Source: Butyrivibrio proteoclasticus B316 (GTDB lineage Bacteria; Bacillota; Clostridia; Lachnospirales; Lachnospiraceae). From it: DNA of 64,000 bases. Every line of letters begins with the position of its first letter. Within the stretch, counting starts at the first letter, position 1. The notes beneath the pieces were generated by a model. The model ran no database searches, was not told the origin of the DNA, and was given only the letters and a program-made list of their open reading frames with translations. The position numbers and the translations under genes were made by a program. Below, one piece after another: positions 35,983-44,204 of the stretch. The stretch lies in assembly GCF_000145035.1 (NCBI RefSeq), contig NC_014387.1, positions 3,465,897 to 3,529,896 on the forward strand, written 5' to 3'.

Positions 35983-37119
35983 TTATATACAAACGCTAAA
36001 TCCGCCATCTGATAAAGTTGGCGCAGCACCTGAGCCGCCCATAGCTGCTCCCGGCATTGATATTACCGGAGTAATATGGGTGGCTTTATTATTACCAAAT
36101 ATTGCAGTTGCAGAGCCCGCTGATGTCGCACCTGTGGACATACTTCCGGCGTTTTCTGCCTTTTGTTTCTCATGTTCCATTATGCCCTTCAGATACTCTT
36201 TATCTGCCTCTGCAATTTCTTTCATTTCTTTGGCTCGATGCTTGATTTTCAGCATCTTAAGGTCATCCTCAGACATGTCGGGATCAGGAGCATACAATGT
36301 CTGTGACAGCTCTGTCAGGTCTAAATCTTCCATCATATCTTCCATAGCCTGTGACATCTCATCCATCATTTCAGACATGGCATCACTAGATGTTTCCGCC
36401 ATCAACTCCTCATATTCCTGCTGATTGTTCTCCATCAGCTGTTCCATCGCATATTGCTGCTGTTCTATGGCTTGCTCAAGCTCATACTGATAATCTGCCT
36501 CAGGAACATACTCATCGTCTACATCCAGCCCTTGTGCAGCTTCTTCCAGTTTCTCATCATCTAACTCTTCAGGATTCTCATTCTCATCTTCTTTCTTTTT
36601 ATCCTGAATCTCTTCAAGCGCAGCTCCAAAGCCCCTATGAGCCCTCTCCACCAATTCTTCCTGCTCAAGATGCGACACCTTTTTCTTGGCAACCTGTTCC
36701 ATGCTCTTGGCGTGATCTATAGCAAGCTGAAGCTCTTCGTCATCATACTCACCGCTGCCTTTTAGACGCTTTAAGCGCGCAATTTCACGTTTTGCCGCCT
36801 GCACGGCTTTTCTGGCGCTGACTGAGTTTTTACTGCGAACTATCTGCGAGGATATTTTTTTGAAATTATACTGAAGCTTCTTTTTTTCGTTAGATATATC
36901 TTTTGTTTTTTTCCTCATAGCCCTTAATTGATCAGCATAGCTGACACTCTGATCAACAACAGACTTACTTTTTTCCTGTTTCCAGCGATTATACTCCAGC
37001 TTTCTGTACATATCGCTGCTTCCACTTTCTTCAGACTTAGAAATTGACGCAGATTCGCCCCATGAAGAATCAGATTGGTACATATTCGAATAATTATTCG
37101 TATTTATACCTATAGACAT
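35983..37119 (-). CDS. Coiled-coil, Glu/Met-rich protein of unknown function, 378 aa
   Basis: No known family is recognised. The start at 37119 (MSIGINTNNYS) is chosen since GGAGG lies six bases upstream; an ATG two codons earlier abuts that site. The first 45 residues are Ser/Asn-rich, then come basic, helical stretches (about 60-150, AARKAVQ-like segments with many Lys), a strongly acidic segment (about 180-210), Gln/Glu/Met-rich helices (about 215-335), and a Gly/Ala-rich tail ending FSVCI with a Cys two residues from the end. No signal peptide or membrane helix is seen. It stands alone. It could be a scaffold or cytoskeleton-like protein, but this is a guess. Confidence 0.75.
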   Translation of the reverse strand: MSIGINTNNYSNMYQSDSSWGESASISKSEESGSSDMYRKLEYNRWKQEKSKSVVDQSVSYADQLRAMRKKTKDISNEKKKLQYNFKKISSQIVRSKNSVSARKAVQAAKREIARLKRLKGSGEYDDEELQLAIDHAKSMEQVAKKKVSHLEQEELVERAHRGFGAALEEIQDKKKEDENENPEELDDEKLEEAAQGLDVDDEYVPEADYQYELEQAIEQQQYAMEQLMENNQQEYEELMAETSSDAMSEMMDEMSQAMEDMMEDLDLTELSQTLYAPDPDMSEDDLKMLKIKHRAKEMKEIAEADKEYLKGIMEHEKQKAENAGSMSTGATSAGSATAIFGNNKATHITPVISMPGAAMGGSGAAPTLSDGGFSVCI

Positions 37120-37256
37120 TTGCATCCTCCATGACGCCTATAACAAATCCGTTTCCTTTTATAGTAAAAGAGCATACTATCCTTTATCATTTCATATATC
37201 GTCACAGTTTCCTAAAATCTTTAGATAGTGTTCATAATTTTCCATATTTGGTGCGA

Positions 37257-37308
37257 TGTAAGCACTTACAAGAGAATATCTTTTAATCTATGATATGCAT
37301 TGTAAGCA
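37257..37308 (+). promoter_or_regulatory. Repeated TGTAAGCA motifs upstream of the PfkB kinase
   Basis: TGTAAGCACTTACA at 37257-37270 is an inverted repeat with six paired bases on each side, and TGTAAGCA recurs at 37301-37308, 44 bp downstream. These could be operator half-sites for the sugar kinase gene that starts at 37360. Confidence 0.35.
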
Positions 37309-37359
37309 ACTAATGTTTATTCAGTATTGATGGGTTTTATATTATGCAAGGAGGCCTTT

Positions 37360-38382
37360 ATGGGAGACGGAAGATTTGACCTTATAACCTTTGGTGAGAT
37401 AATGCTCCGACTTTCACCACCTAATTATGAGCGCATGACTCGTGGTGATGTGTTTGATAAGAGGGCTGGTGGCTCCGAGCTTAATGTAGCTTCAGGTGTT
37501 GCTCTTTTGGGGCTTCGCACAGGTATCATTTCAAGACTTCCTCAGAATGCCCTTGGTACATTTATCAAGAACAGGATCAGATTTGAAGGTGTTTCAGACG
37601 ATTATCTTATCTATGATGAATCTCCTGAGGCCAGACTTGGAATTTATTATTACGAGAATGGCGCTGCTCCACGTAAGCCTTCAATCGTATATGATCGTAT
37701 GAATTCATCCATCACCAGAATATCTCTCGACGAGATTCCTGAAGATGTATACACTTCCACCAGAATGTTCCATACAAGCGGTATTACGCTTGCTCTTAAC
37801 AAGAACACTTGTGAAGTCACAACAGAGATGATCAGACGCTTTAAGGAAGGCGGAGCACTTGTTTCTTTTGACTGCAACTACAGAGCAAATCTGTGGAGCG
37901 AAGAAGATGCCAGAGCAGCTATCAAGAACATCCTTCCATATGTTGATATTCTCTTTGTTTCAGAAGAGACCTCGAGACGCATGATGCAAAAAGAGGGCGA
38001 GCTCAAGGATATAATGAAGAGCTACACTTTAGAATATCCGGTTAAGGTTGTATGCACTACTCAGAGAGAGGTTATCAGCCCTCGCAAGCACAACTTTACA
38101 TCAACAATTTATGATGCCCAGCGCGACGAGTTCTTTACAGAAAAGCCTTATACAAATATTGATGTTATAGATAGAATTGGATCAGGTGATGCCTATGTAT
38201 CCGGCGTTCTCTATGGAATGCTCAAATACAACGATGGTCAGAAAGCCCTTGCCTATGGTAATGCCACATCAAGTGTCAAGAATACCATTCCAGGAGATCT
38301 TCCTGCTAGTGATTTAAGAGAAATTGACAGCATCATCAGAAACCATCAGTCCGACGGCCCTACAAGCGAGCTCAACCGCTGA
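37360..38382 (+). CDS. kdgK: PfkB-family sugar kinase, probably 2-keto-3-deoxygluconate kinase, 340 aa
   Basis: The start at 37360 (MGDGRFDLITFGE) is chosen because AGGAGG lies five bases upstream. PfkB signatures are present: RAGGSELNVASGVALLGL near the N-terminus and the catalytic DRIGSGDAYVSGVLYG near the C-terminus. The N-terminal FGEIMLRLSPPNYERM resembles KDG kinases, which phosphorylate 2-keto-3-deoxygluconate from pectin or uronate breakdown. No aldolase or other uronate gene is adjacent, so the substrate rests on similarity only. A terminator follows at 38467-38498. Confidence 0.85.
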   Translation: MGDGRFDLITFGEIMLRLSPPNYERMTRGDVFDKRAGGSELNVASGVALLGLRTGIISRLPQNALGTFIKNRIRFEGVSDDYLIYDESPEARLGIYYYENGAAPRKPSIVYDRMNSSITRISLDEIPEDVYTSTRMFHTSGITLALNKNTCEVTTEMIRRFKEGGALVSFDCNYRANLWSEEDARAAIKNILPYVDILFVSEETSRRMMQKEGELKDIMKSYTLEYPVKVVCTTQREVISPRKHNFTSTIYDAQRDEFFTEKPYTNIDVIDRIGSGDAYVSGVLYGMLKYNDGQKALAYGNATSSVKNTIPGDLPASDLREIDSIIRNHQSDGPTSELNR

Positions 38383-38466
38383 CATTTTAAGTTTGCCGAT
38401 TTACGTTCGCCATAACGTATTTCCTTTATAAAAACCTCTAATAATTGCAGGAGCTATTCCTACAAA

Positions 38467-38498
38467 CAAAAAAGACTGGATTCCCCCAGTCTTTTTTG
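38467..38498 (+). terminator. Bidirectional intrinsic terminator between kdgK and nrdG
   Basis: AAAAAAGACTGG pairs perfectly with CCAGTCTTTTTT around a six-base loop, with A and T runs on both sides. It can stop both convergent transcripts. Confidence 0.85.
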
Positions 38499-38506
38499 TT
38501 GCACAA

Positions 38507-38621
38507 GACCGGCAAGCGAATGTATGCTTGCATACAAATTCATTTGCCGGTCGTAAGGACATGGAGCACAAAGTGCGGAATGTCTGTGTGCAGAATCGAG
38601 TAGGAATCAGCCTACTCGATT
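38507..38621 (-). ncRNA. Candidate structured RNA: three stacked hairpins before a terminator
   Basis: Three hairpins are packed into 115 bp. One at 38594-38621 has an 11-bp stem AATCGAGTAGG/CCTACTCGATT. One at 38558-38584 pairs GACAT/ATGTC and GCAC/GTGC with matching three-base internal loops. One at 38507-38552 pairs GACCGGCAA/TTGCCGGTC, then GAAT/ATTC, then GTATGC/GCATAC. The terminator at 38467-38498 follows on the minus strand. Either strand could be transcribed; the minus strand would make it the structured 3' end of the nrdG transcript or a separate small RNA. No known RNA family is recognised. Confidence 0.5.
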
Positions 38622-38646
38622 GTGATACTCTCACATGATCCAAGAG

Positions 38647-39198
38647 TCATAATTTCCTTGATTCATCTCTGTCATTATATTTTGACAATACTACACTTTC
38701 ACTTTTTAGAGTTTGAGGTACGTCAATGACTCTTTGATTAGAAGACCCTCTAAATCTTAGCATGAGGTCTTTTTTATCAAGCATAAATTCGCCATCAACC
38801 AGAACATCTGTCATCGAGAGGATCGCATCTGTATCCTCTCCATGGCATCTTTTATTATCTTTGTCTGTAAGCTCTTCCCATGTATAACCTGAATAAATCC
38901 AAATAGTGGCCTTGGGAACTTCTCTTTTTATCCTCTCAAGAAGAGGACGAATTTCCTTCTGATTGACGATTTCCATTGGTTCTCCGCCGAGAATTGTAAG
39001 TCCTGCAATATAGTCAGGCTTAAGCGACTCAACAATCTCATCCTCGACTTCTTTGGTATAAGGTACTCCATAATTAAAGTCCCAGGTCATTTCGTTAAAA
39101 CACCCTTTACAGTGATGAGTACATCCGCTTACAAAAAAGGCTGTCCTACAACCTACTCCATTGGCAACATCGTTGTAATAAACCTGTCCGTAGTTCAT
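38647..39198 (-). CDS. nrdG: Anaerobic ribonucleotide reductase activating protein, 183 aa
   Basis: A radical SAM enzyme that generates the glycyl radical on NrdD. The cluster motif CTHHCKGC gives Cys26, Cys30 and Cys33, the CX3CX2C spacing of radical SAM activases. GLTILGGEPMEI is the SAM-contacting GGEP motif. The length is close to the usual 155-180 residues. The ATG follows GAGGAAT. It lies 139 bp downstream of nrdD in the same direction with a hairpin between them, the usual nrdDG order. Confidence 0.95.
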   Translation of the reverse strand: MNYGQVYYNDVANGVGCRTAFFVSGCTHHCKGCFNEMTWDFNYGVPYTKEVEDEIVESLKPDYIAGLTILGGEPMEIVNQKEIRPLLERIKREVPKATIWIYSGYTWEELTDKDNKRCHGEDTDAILSMTDVLVDGEFMLDKKDLMLRFRGSSNQRVIDVPQTLKSESVVLSKYNDRDESRKL

Positions 39199-39237
39199 AT
39201 GATATTCCTCTTAAATATTACTGATTACCTTATACAA

Positions 39238-39266
39238 CATAAGCCGGGATCACATCCCGGCCTATG
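39238..39266 (-). other. Intercistronic hairpin between nrdD and nrdG
   Basis: CATAGGCCGGGAT pairs with ATCCCGGCTTATG around a three-base loop on the minus strand. No T run follows, so it is more likely a processing or partial-termination signal that sets nrdG expression below nrdD than a full terminator. Confidence 0.55.
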
Positions 39267-39337
39267 TCATATGTTAATTTCATAATCCCCCTACAAGTAG
39301 CGCATACACGGGTACTTGTATCAATCAAATCAAAGCA

Positions 39338-41569
39338 TCAAAGCTTTGGATTGCTCATGTGAAGTACTCTCTCTTTAATTTCCTGAGTACGTCCCTGATT
39401 CCAGAACTGTGTTCCGATATATCCGCATGTACGACGTGCTACATTCATCTTATCCTGATTGCGGTTGCCGCAGTTAGGACACTCCCAAACAAGCTTGCCG
39501 TCTTTATCTGTAACTATCTTGATTTCTCCGTCATAGCCACAGCACTGGCAGTAGTCTGACTTAGTGTTAAGCTCAGCATACATGATGTTATCGTAAATAT
39601 ACTTCATAACTGAAATTACAGCTTCAATGTTGCTGTTCATATCAGGAACCTCAACGTAGCTGATAGCTCCTCCTGGTGAAAGAGCCTGGAACTCAGATTC
39701 GAACTTAAGCTTGGTAAATGCATCGATCTGCTCTGTTACATGAACATGATAGCTGTTAGTAATGTAGTTCTTGTCTGTAACTTCCGGAATAATACCAAAA
39801 CGCTTCTGAAGGCACTTAGCAAACTTATAAGTAGTTGACTCAAGTGGTGTTCCGTACAGACTGAATGCTACATTTGTCTCAGCTCTCCACTTAGCACATT
39901 TATCATTGAGGAACTGCATTACCTTAAGTGCAAAATCCTTGCCTCTTGGGTCAGTATGGGATACGCCCTTCATATACTTGGTACATTCGCAAAGTCCTGC
40001 ATATCCAAGTGAAATTGTTGAGTAATTGCCAAAAAGAAGCGGATCAATCACTTCACCCTTCTGAAGTCTCGCAAGTGCTCCATTCTGCCAAAGGATTGGT
40101 GCAACATCTGAAGGAGTTCCAAGGAGCCTTTCGTGTCTGCACATAAGTGCTCTCTTGCAGAGTTCAGTTCTCTCTTCGAGGATAGCCCAGAACTTCTCCT
40201 CATCCTTGAATGAAGAGCAGGCAACATCTACAAGGTTGATCGTAACAACACCCTGATTGAAACGGCCGTAGTATTTGTGGTCGCCCTCCTCATAGTTACG
40301 TGCATGTGACTTGTTACCCTTATTGCAAAGCCCCTCTGCATTTTCCTCACTATCAGGTGTCAGGAATGATCTGCATCCCATACATGGATAAACATCACCC
40401 TTTTTAAGTTCCTTCATCTTCTTGGCTGAGATGTAATCAGGAACAAGTCTCTTAGCTGTGCACTTAGCAGCCAGCTCAGTAAGATACCAGTACTTGGAAT
40501 CCTCATGGATATTATCTTCATCAAGAACATATATGAGCTTAGGGAATGCCGGTGTGATAAGCTGTCCCTTCTCATTCTTAACTCCAAGGATACGCTGCTT
40601 GAGCATCTCCTCAATAACAAGCGCAAGGTCTTCTCTCTGCTGTCCCTCAGGAACCTCATCGAGATACATAAATACTGTAATGAAAGGAGCCTGACCATTT
40701 GTAGTCATAAGAGTGATTACCTGGTACTGGATAACCTGGCATCCTCTCTCAATTTCCTTTCTGACTCTCATCTCAGCGATCTCATCAACCTGCTTCTTGT
40801 TGACCTTGACTCCTGCGGTTTCAAACTCAAGGGCTACTTCCTTACGGAATTTCTGTCTGCTGACATCAACAAATGGAACAAGATGTGAAAGAGTGATACT
40901 CTGTCCACCGTACTGTGAGCTTGCAATCTGCGCAATTGCCTGCGTTGCAATATTGCAGGCTGTTGAAAAGCTCTTGGGACGCTCGATCATTGTCTCAGAA
41001 ATAACTGTTCCGTTCTGGAGCATATCCTCAAGGTTTACAAGACAGCAGTTGTGCATATGCTGAGCAAAATAATCTGAATCATGGAAGTGGATAAGTCCCT
41101 CTTCATGGGCCTTAACAACATCCTCAGGCAAAAGGAATCTTCTGGTAATATCCTTGCTGACTTCACCTGCCATATAGTCTCTTTGAACGCTGTTAACCGT
41201 AGGATTCTTGTTGGAATTCTCCTGCTTAACCTCCTCGTTACTGCACTCGATAAGAGACATGATCTGCTCGTCAGTTGTATTGGACTTTCTGACAAGAGCA
41301 TGCTTGTATCTGTAAGTAATATATTTTCTGGCAACATCAAATTTACCGGCTCTCATGAGGCCATCTTCGACCATATCCTGGATTTCCTCGACACTTGCCG
41401 CACGTGTAAGAGTTGCGCAGAGCTTCTCTACTCCGGTAGCTATGTCGATTATCTGGCCATGTGTCAGTCTCTTCTCCTCAGTTACCTCTTTATTCGCTTT
41501 CTCAATAGCTGCAGAAATCTTGCTGACATCAAAGTCTACTTCTTTGCCACTTCTTTTGATAATCTTCAT
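39338..41569 (-). CDS. nrdD: Anaerobic ribonucleoside-triphosphate reductase, 743 aa
   Basis: Class III, oxygen-sensitive enzyme making deoxyribonucleotides. An N-terminal ATP-cone regulatory domain (about 1-95, starting MKIIKRSGKEVDFD) is followed by the catalytic barrel with YMAGEVSKDI and the NNCCLVNLEDML-like region. Near the C-terminus a zinc site is formed by CQCCGYDG and CPNCGN, and the glycyl radical site is Gly716 in RRTCGYIGTQFW. The ATG follows GGGGGAT. Together with nrdG this indicates strictly anaerobic DNA precursor synthesis. Confidence 0.96.
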   Translation of the reverse strand: MKIIKRSGKEVDFDVSKISAAIEKANKEVTEEKRLTHGQIIDIATGVEKLCATLTRAASVEEIQDMVEDGLMRAGKFDVARKYITYRYKHALVRKSNTTDEQIMSLIECSNEEVKQENSNKNPTVNSVQRDYMAGEVSKDITRRFLLPEDVVKAHEEGLIHFHDSDYFAQHMHNCCLVNLEDMLQNGTVISETMIERPKSFSTACNIATQAIAQIASSQYGGQSITLSHLVPFVDVSRQKFRKEVALEFETAGVKVNKKQVDEIAEMRVRKEIERGCQVIQYQVITLMTTNGQAPFITVFMYLDEVPEGQQREDLALVIEEMLKQRILGVKNEKGQLITPAFPKLIYVLDEDNIHEDSKYWYLTELAAKCTAKRLVPDYISAKKMKELKKGDVYPCMGCRSFLTPDSEENAEGLCNKGNKSHARNYEEGDHKYYGRFNQGVVTINLVDVACSSFKDEEKFWAILEERTELCKRALMCRHERLLGTPSDVAPILWQNGALARLQKGEVIDPLLFGNYSTISLGYAGLCECTKYMKGVSHTDPRGKDFALKVMQFLNDKCAKWRAETNVAFSLYGTPLESTTYKFAKCLQKRFGIIPEVTDKNYITNSYHVHVTEQIDAFTKLKFESEFQALSPGGAISYVEVPDMNSNIEAVISVMKYIYDNIMYAELNTKSDYCQCCGYDGEIKIVTDKDGKLVWECPNCGNRNQDKMNVARRTCGYIGTQFWNQGRTQEIKERVLHMSNPKL

Positions 41570-41639
41570 AGTATCCCCCTTCGTAGAATAACAATCACAT
41601 AATGTAGAATCACAGATTCTAGCTGATAAACATAATTAT

Positions 41640-41696
41640 AACCACAAGATTTATTCAAAAACCATCTATATCTTGTGGTTACACTAATATATTAGT
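41640..41696 (-). promoter_or_regulatory. Palindromic region upstream of nrdD, possible NrdR site
   Basis: AACCACAAGAT at 41640-41650 is the exact inverted repeat of ATCTTGTGGTT at 41670-41680. The sequence at 41663-41678, with TATATCTTGTGG, resembles the second half of the NrdR box. A perfect 14-bp palindrome ACTAATATATTAGT follows at 41683-41696. Spacing does not exactly match the usual paired NrdR boxes, so the assignment is tentative. Confidence 0.4.
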
Positions 41697-41728
41697 ACAA
41701 TATTTTGTTGATTTCAAGTCTTGAGAAA

Positions 41729-42547
41729 TCAAATTTTTCTGACCTCTTCAAGGCGATTATGCAGTCTTTTCAAGTGTTCCAGCGTATTTTCGTCCGAAAT
41801 AAAATTTTTAGAAAAATAATATTCCGTTTTATACTCATCCAACATCTTGTGGTAGTCATCAAAATACACCTCAGTATCTTGATCACTATTCATTTCAAGT
41901 CCAAGGACATCTGCCAGATGATGAACAGTACCATAATTACCGTCTACAAGAAGAGTATCCTTGCCAAAAAAATCCTCTAAAACCGGCTTAAAGTAGTTAA
42001 AATGTGTGCATCCAAGAACAAGTGCACAATAATCTGTCGGATCAAAATTTGCAAAACGACCTCTAATATAACCTACTACTTCCTCTGTGTCAAACTGCTC
42101 TTTTTCTGCGAATTCTACCAGCCTTGGCATAGCCAGAAGATCCACTCTGTGCTCTTCATCTACTCTGTGGAGCAGGTCTTTAAGTTTATCCTCTCTTATT
42201 GTGACAGGTGTCGCGATCACCATTATCCGCTTATCGTCTGTGCCTTCTACTGCAGGCTTAACTGCCGGTTCCATTCCAAGTATCGGAATATCGAAGCGGC
42301 TTCTGAGTTCCTTGATAGCGACGCTCGTAGCAGTATTACAGGCTACAACAAGTGCCTCTGCCCCTTTGTCTATCAGAAACTGTGCATTATCAATAGCAAA
42401 CTCCACTATCTGCTCCGGAGTCTTGGTTCCATAGGGAACGTGGTCAGTATCTGCATAAAATATGTATTCTTGCCCCGGAAGTCTGTGGTAAGCCTCATGT
42501 AATACGGATAATCCACCTATTCCAGAATCAAAAATTCCTATTTTCAT
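41729..42547 (-). CDS. murI: Glutamate racemase, 272 aa
   Basis: The enzyme supplies D-glutamate for peptidoglycan. IGIFDSGIGGLSVL at the N-terminus holds the substrate-binding DSG, and the two catalytic cysteines appear in VVACNTATS and VLGCTHFNYF, in the expected order. Length is normal. The ATG follows AGGATTAAC. It lies upstream of nrdD in the same direction with 160 bp between, which hold a palindromic regulatory region, so separate transcription is likely. Confidence 0.96.
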   Translation of the reverse strand: MKIGIFDSGIGGLSVLHEAYHRLPGQEYIFYADTDHVPYGTKTPEQIVEFAIDNAQFLIDKGAEALVVACNTATSVAIKELRSRFDIPILGMEPAVKPAVEGTDDKRIMVIATPVTIREDKLKDLLHRVDEEHRVDLLAMPRLVEFAEKEQFDTEEVVGYIRGRFANFDPTDYCALVLGCTHFNYFKPVLEDFFGKDTLLVDGNYGTVHHLADVLGLEMNSDQDTEVYFDDYHKMLDEYKTEYYFSKNFISDENTLEHLKRLHNRLEEVRKI

Positions 42548-42596
42548 ATGTTAATCCTATCTTTACTTTTTCTTTTAAAATGTTTACTCTAAAAAT

Positions 42597-43046
42597 ATGA
42601 ACGAAAAAAAATTTGATGAACTTCATAAATTGTACGACAATTCCAAAATCGGAAGTCTGGTCCAGGAAATCTGCGAATACTTCGCAACTCAGGATGACTA
42701 TGAGGACAATTCTTATCAGGATGAAATTGAACCACCTGAAATTACTGAATCAGTCTATCTTTTGTTCTGCCTGCAGAGTCGCGAACAGATTTTGGATGAA
42801 CTTTCTATTGTGCAAAAAAAATATCCCGATCTATACAGGTCAGTTAGCGGGATGCACAATACTCTTTTGATCAATATGGATTATCGTTTTCTTGAAAACA
42901 ACTGCGCTCAGAAGATTGCAGATCATGCAAAGGATACATCTGTAGAAGATGTCCTTATGCACGTAGACTCCTTCACAAGATCCAGCAATTCTCTTTCTGA
43001 AGCTGTTGATAAATTCTACTCCTGGCTCCATAGCCGCAGTAGATGA
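42597..43046 (+). CDS. Hypothetical acidic helical protein, 149 aa
   Basis: No family is recognised. The protein starts MNEKKFDELHKLYDN and is acidic and probably all-helical, with a cluster YEDNSYQDEIEPPE (about 40-55) and no membrane segment or signal peptide. It is divergent from murI with 49 bp between, and convergent with the SH3-domain gene that ends seven bases away. The ribosome site is weak (only A-rich sequence upstream). Coding is supported by length and ordinary codon use, not by a recognised domain. Confidence 0.6.
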   Translation: MNEKKFDELHKLYDNSKIGSLVQEICEYFATQDDYEDNSYQDEIEPPEITESVYLLFCLQSREQILDELSIVQKKYPDLYRSVSGMHNTLLINMDYRFLENNCAQKIADHAKDTSVEDVLMHVDSFTRSSNSLSEAVDKFYSWLHSRSR

Positions 43047-43053
43047 TCACCTG

Positions 43054-43839
43054 TTATTTCTCTGTCAGATACTTCATGGACGCATACACTCTCTGACCGT
43101 TATAATCCACAAGCGCCCATGTCCCATCCGAGTTTACTGCTACTCTGTTTAACTCGGTTCCCTTTGGAACAGAAGTTACTATCGTTGAATCACTCTGAGA
43201 ATTATCGACGGTTCTGAGATTAAGTTTCTCAGCAGTAACGACAACAGTGTCATTCTTGTCGGTATATCCGGCTGGAAGCGCAACCTGAACAGTCTGCACC
43301 TCATCAGGATCTGGTGCAAAATACTTATCATAAATCTTGACTTTAGCTACTATAGCAAGAAACGCCAGTATCAAAATACCTGTAATGATTGATGATATCC
43401 TTATCAGAAGCTCAATTGGGAATCCGCCTTCGTCCTCGGCGTCATCTTCACTGTCTTCATTATCATCCTCATCATATTCCTCGTCTGGTTCTTCATCATA
43501 ATCCTCATCCACAGGCGGTTTCTCTCTGTGATGAGTCCTCCTGCGAACAGGCTCAATAATTTCTTCGGGCTCTTTAAGTCTTTTTGGTTCCTCGTCCCGA
43601 ACATCGTCAGTATCAGTATTTTCAGCTTTTTCTTCGTGCACAGGTCTTACAGACTTATGCTCCGGAGCTGTCTTTTCTTTATCCTTGGATAACTCCTTCT
43701 GTCTCTCCTGAAAATACTCTTCTCTTTCCTGTTCGTTGAAGAAATTGTATGGATCTTCTATCTGAATATCGATATCTGTTGTATCTTCGACGTTGCCTTT
43801 TTTCTTGTAGTCTTCAAAATTAGTAATCTTATCCGCCAA
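43054..43839 (-). CDS. Bitopic membrane protein with acidic cytoplasmic domain and external SH3b domain, 261 aa
   Basis: Residues 1-140 are cytoplasmic and very acidic, with a run of Asp/Glu at 112-137 after a basic RRRTHHREK patch. One membrane helix lies at about 146-166. The external part ends in a bacterial SH3 domain (about 198-258), with EKLNLRT at its start and a final WALVDYNGQRVYASMKYL. Such domains often bind peptidoglycan peptides. The start appears to be TTG. It lies 41 bp downstream of trxA, whose terminator hairpin overlaps the trxA stop codon, so expression probably depends on read-through. A role in the cell envelope is inferred. Confidence 0.8.
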   Translation of the reverse strand: MADKITNFEDYKKKGNVEDTTDIDIQIEDPYNFFNEQEREEYFQERQKELSKDKEKTAPEHKSVRPVHEEKAENTDTDDVRDEEPKRLKEPEEIIEPVRRRTHHREKPPVDEDYDEEPDEEYDEDDNEDSEDDAEDEGGFPIELLIRISSIITGILILAFLAIVAKVKIYDKYFAPDPDEVQTVQVALPAGYTDKNDTVVVTAEKLNLRTVDNSQSDSTIVTSVPKGTELNRVAVNSDGTWALVDYNGQRVYASMKYLTEK

Positions 43840-43861
43840 CGTTTTGTACCTATTCCTTTAT

Positions 43862-43892
43862 AAAACTAAAATGCTGACCGTTAGGCCAGCAC
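43862..43892 (-). terminator. Terminator overlapping the trxA stop codon
   Basis: GTGCTGGCC pairs with GGTCAGCAT around a TAAC loop and is followed by TTTAGTTTT on the minus strand. The loop includes the TAA stop codon of trxA. Confidence 0.65.
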
Positions 43893-44201
43893 TTTATCTA
43901 TAATTCCTTGTAATTTAGCCTTATTCAGTGCACCAACTGCTGTCTCAATAACTTCACCGTTCTTGAAAAACGCGAACATCGGAATTGACATTACATTGTA
44001 CTTCTGAGCTATGTCAGGAGACTGATCAACATTGATCTTGCCAATCTTCATCTCGCCTTCATATTCGCCGGCAAGTTCATCGATAACAGGTGCCATCATC
44101 TTGCAGGGGCCGCACCAATCCGCGGAAAAATCAACGAGTACCGGAACTTTGCTCTTTAAAACTTCTTCTTCGAAATTCTGACTGTTTAAACTGTAGTCCA
44201 T
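43881..44201 (-). CDS. trxA: Thioredoxin, 106 aa
   Basis: A typical small thioredoxin with active site WCGPCK (Cys30 and Cys33), VLVDFSADW before it and the cis-proline region VMSIPMFAFF. Length is normal and there is no signal peptide, so it is a cytoplasmic disulfide reductase. It starts three bases after the trmB stop codon, with GGAAG as ribosome site. It may reduce the glutathione peroxidase-like enzyme encoded at 48396, which normally uses thioredoxin in Firmicutes. Confidence 0.96.
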   Translation of the reverse strand: MDYSLNSQNFEEEVLKSKVPVLVDFSADWCGPCKMMAPVIDELAGEYEGEMKIGKINVDQSPDIAQKYNVMSIPMFAFFKNGEVIETAVGALNKAKLQGIIDKVLA

Positions 44202-44204
44202 GAG

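Noticed and set aside
38401..38643. 80-codon minus-strand reading frame across the multi-hairpin region
   Set aside because: It opens with TTG, has no ribosome site, runs straight through a strong terminator and overlaps three hairpins; the structure explains the sequence better than coding.
41640..41680. Considered as a murI terminator
   Set aside because: The stem is perfect but the loop is 19 bases and no T run follows on the minus strand.
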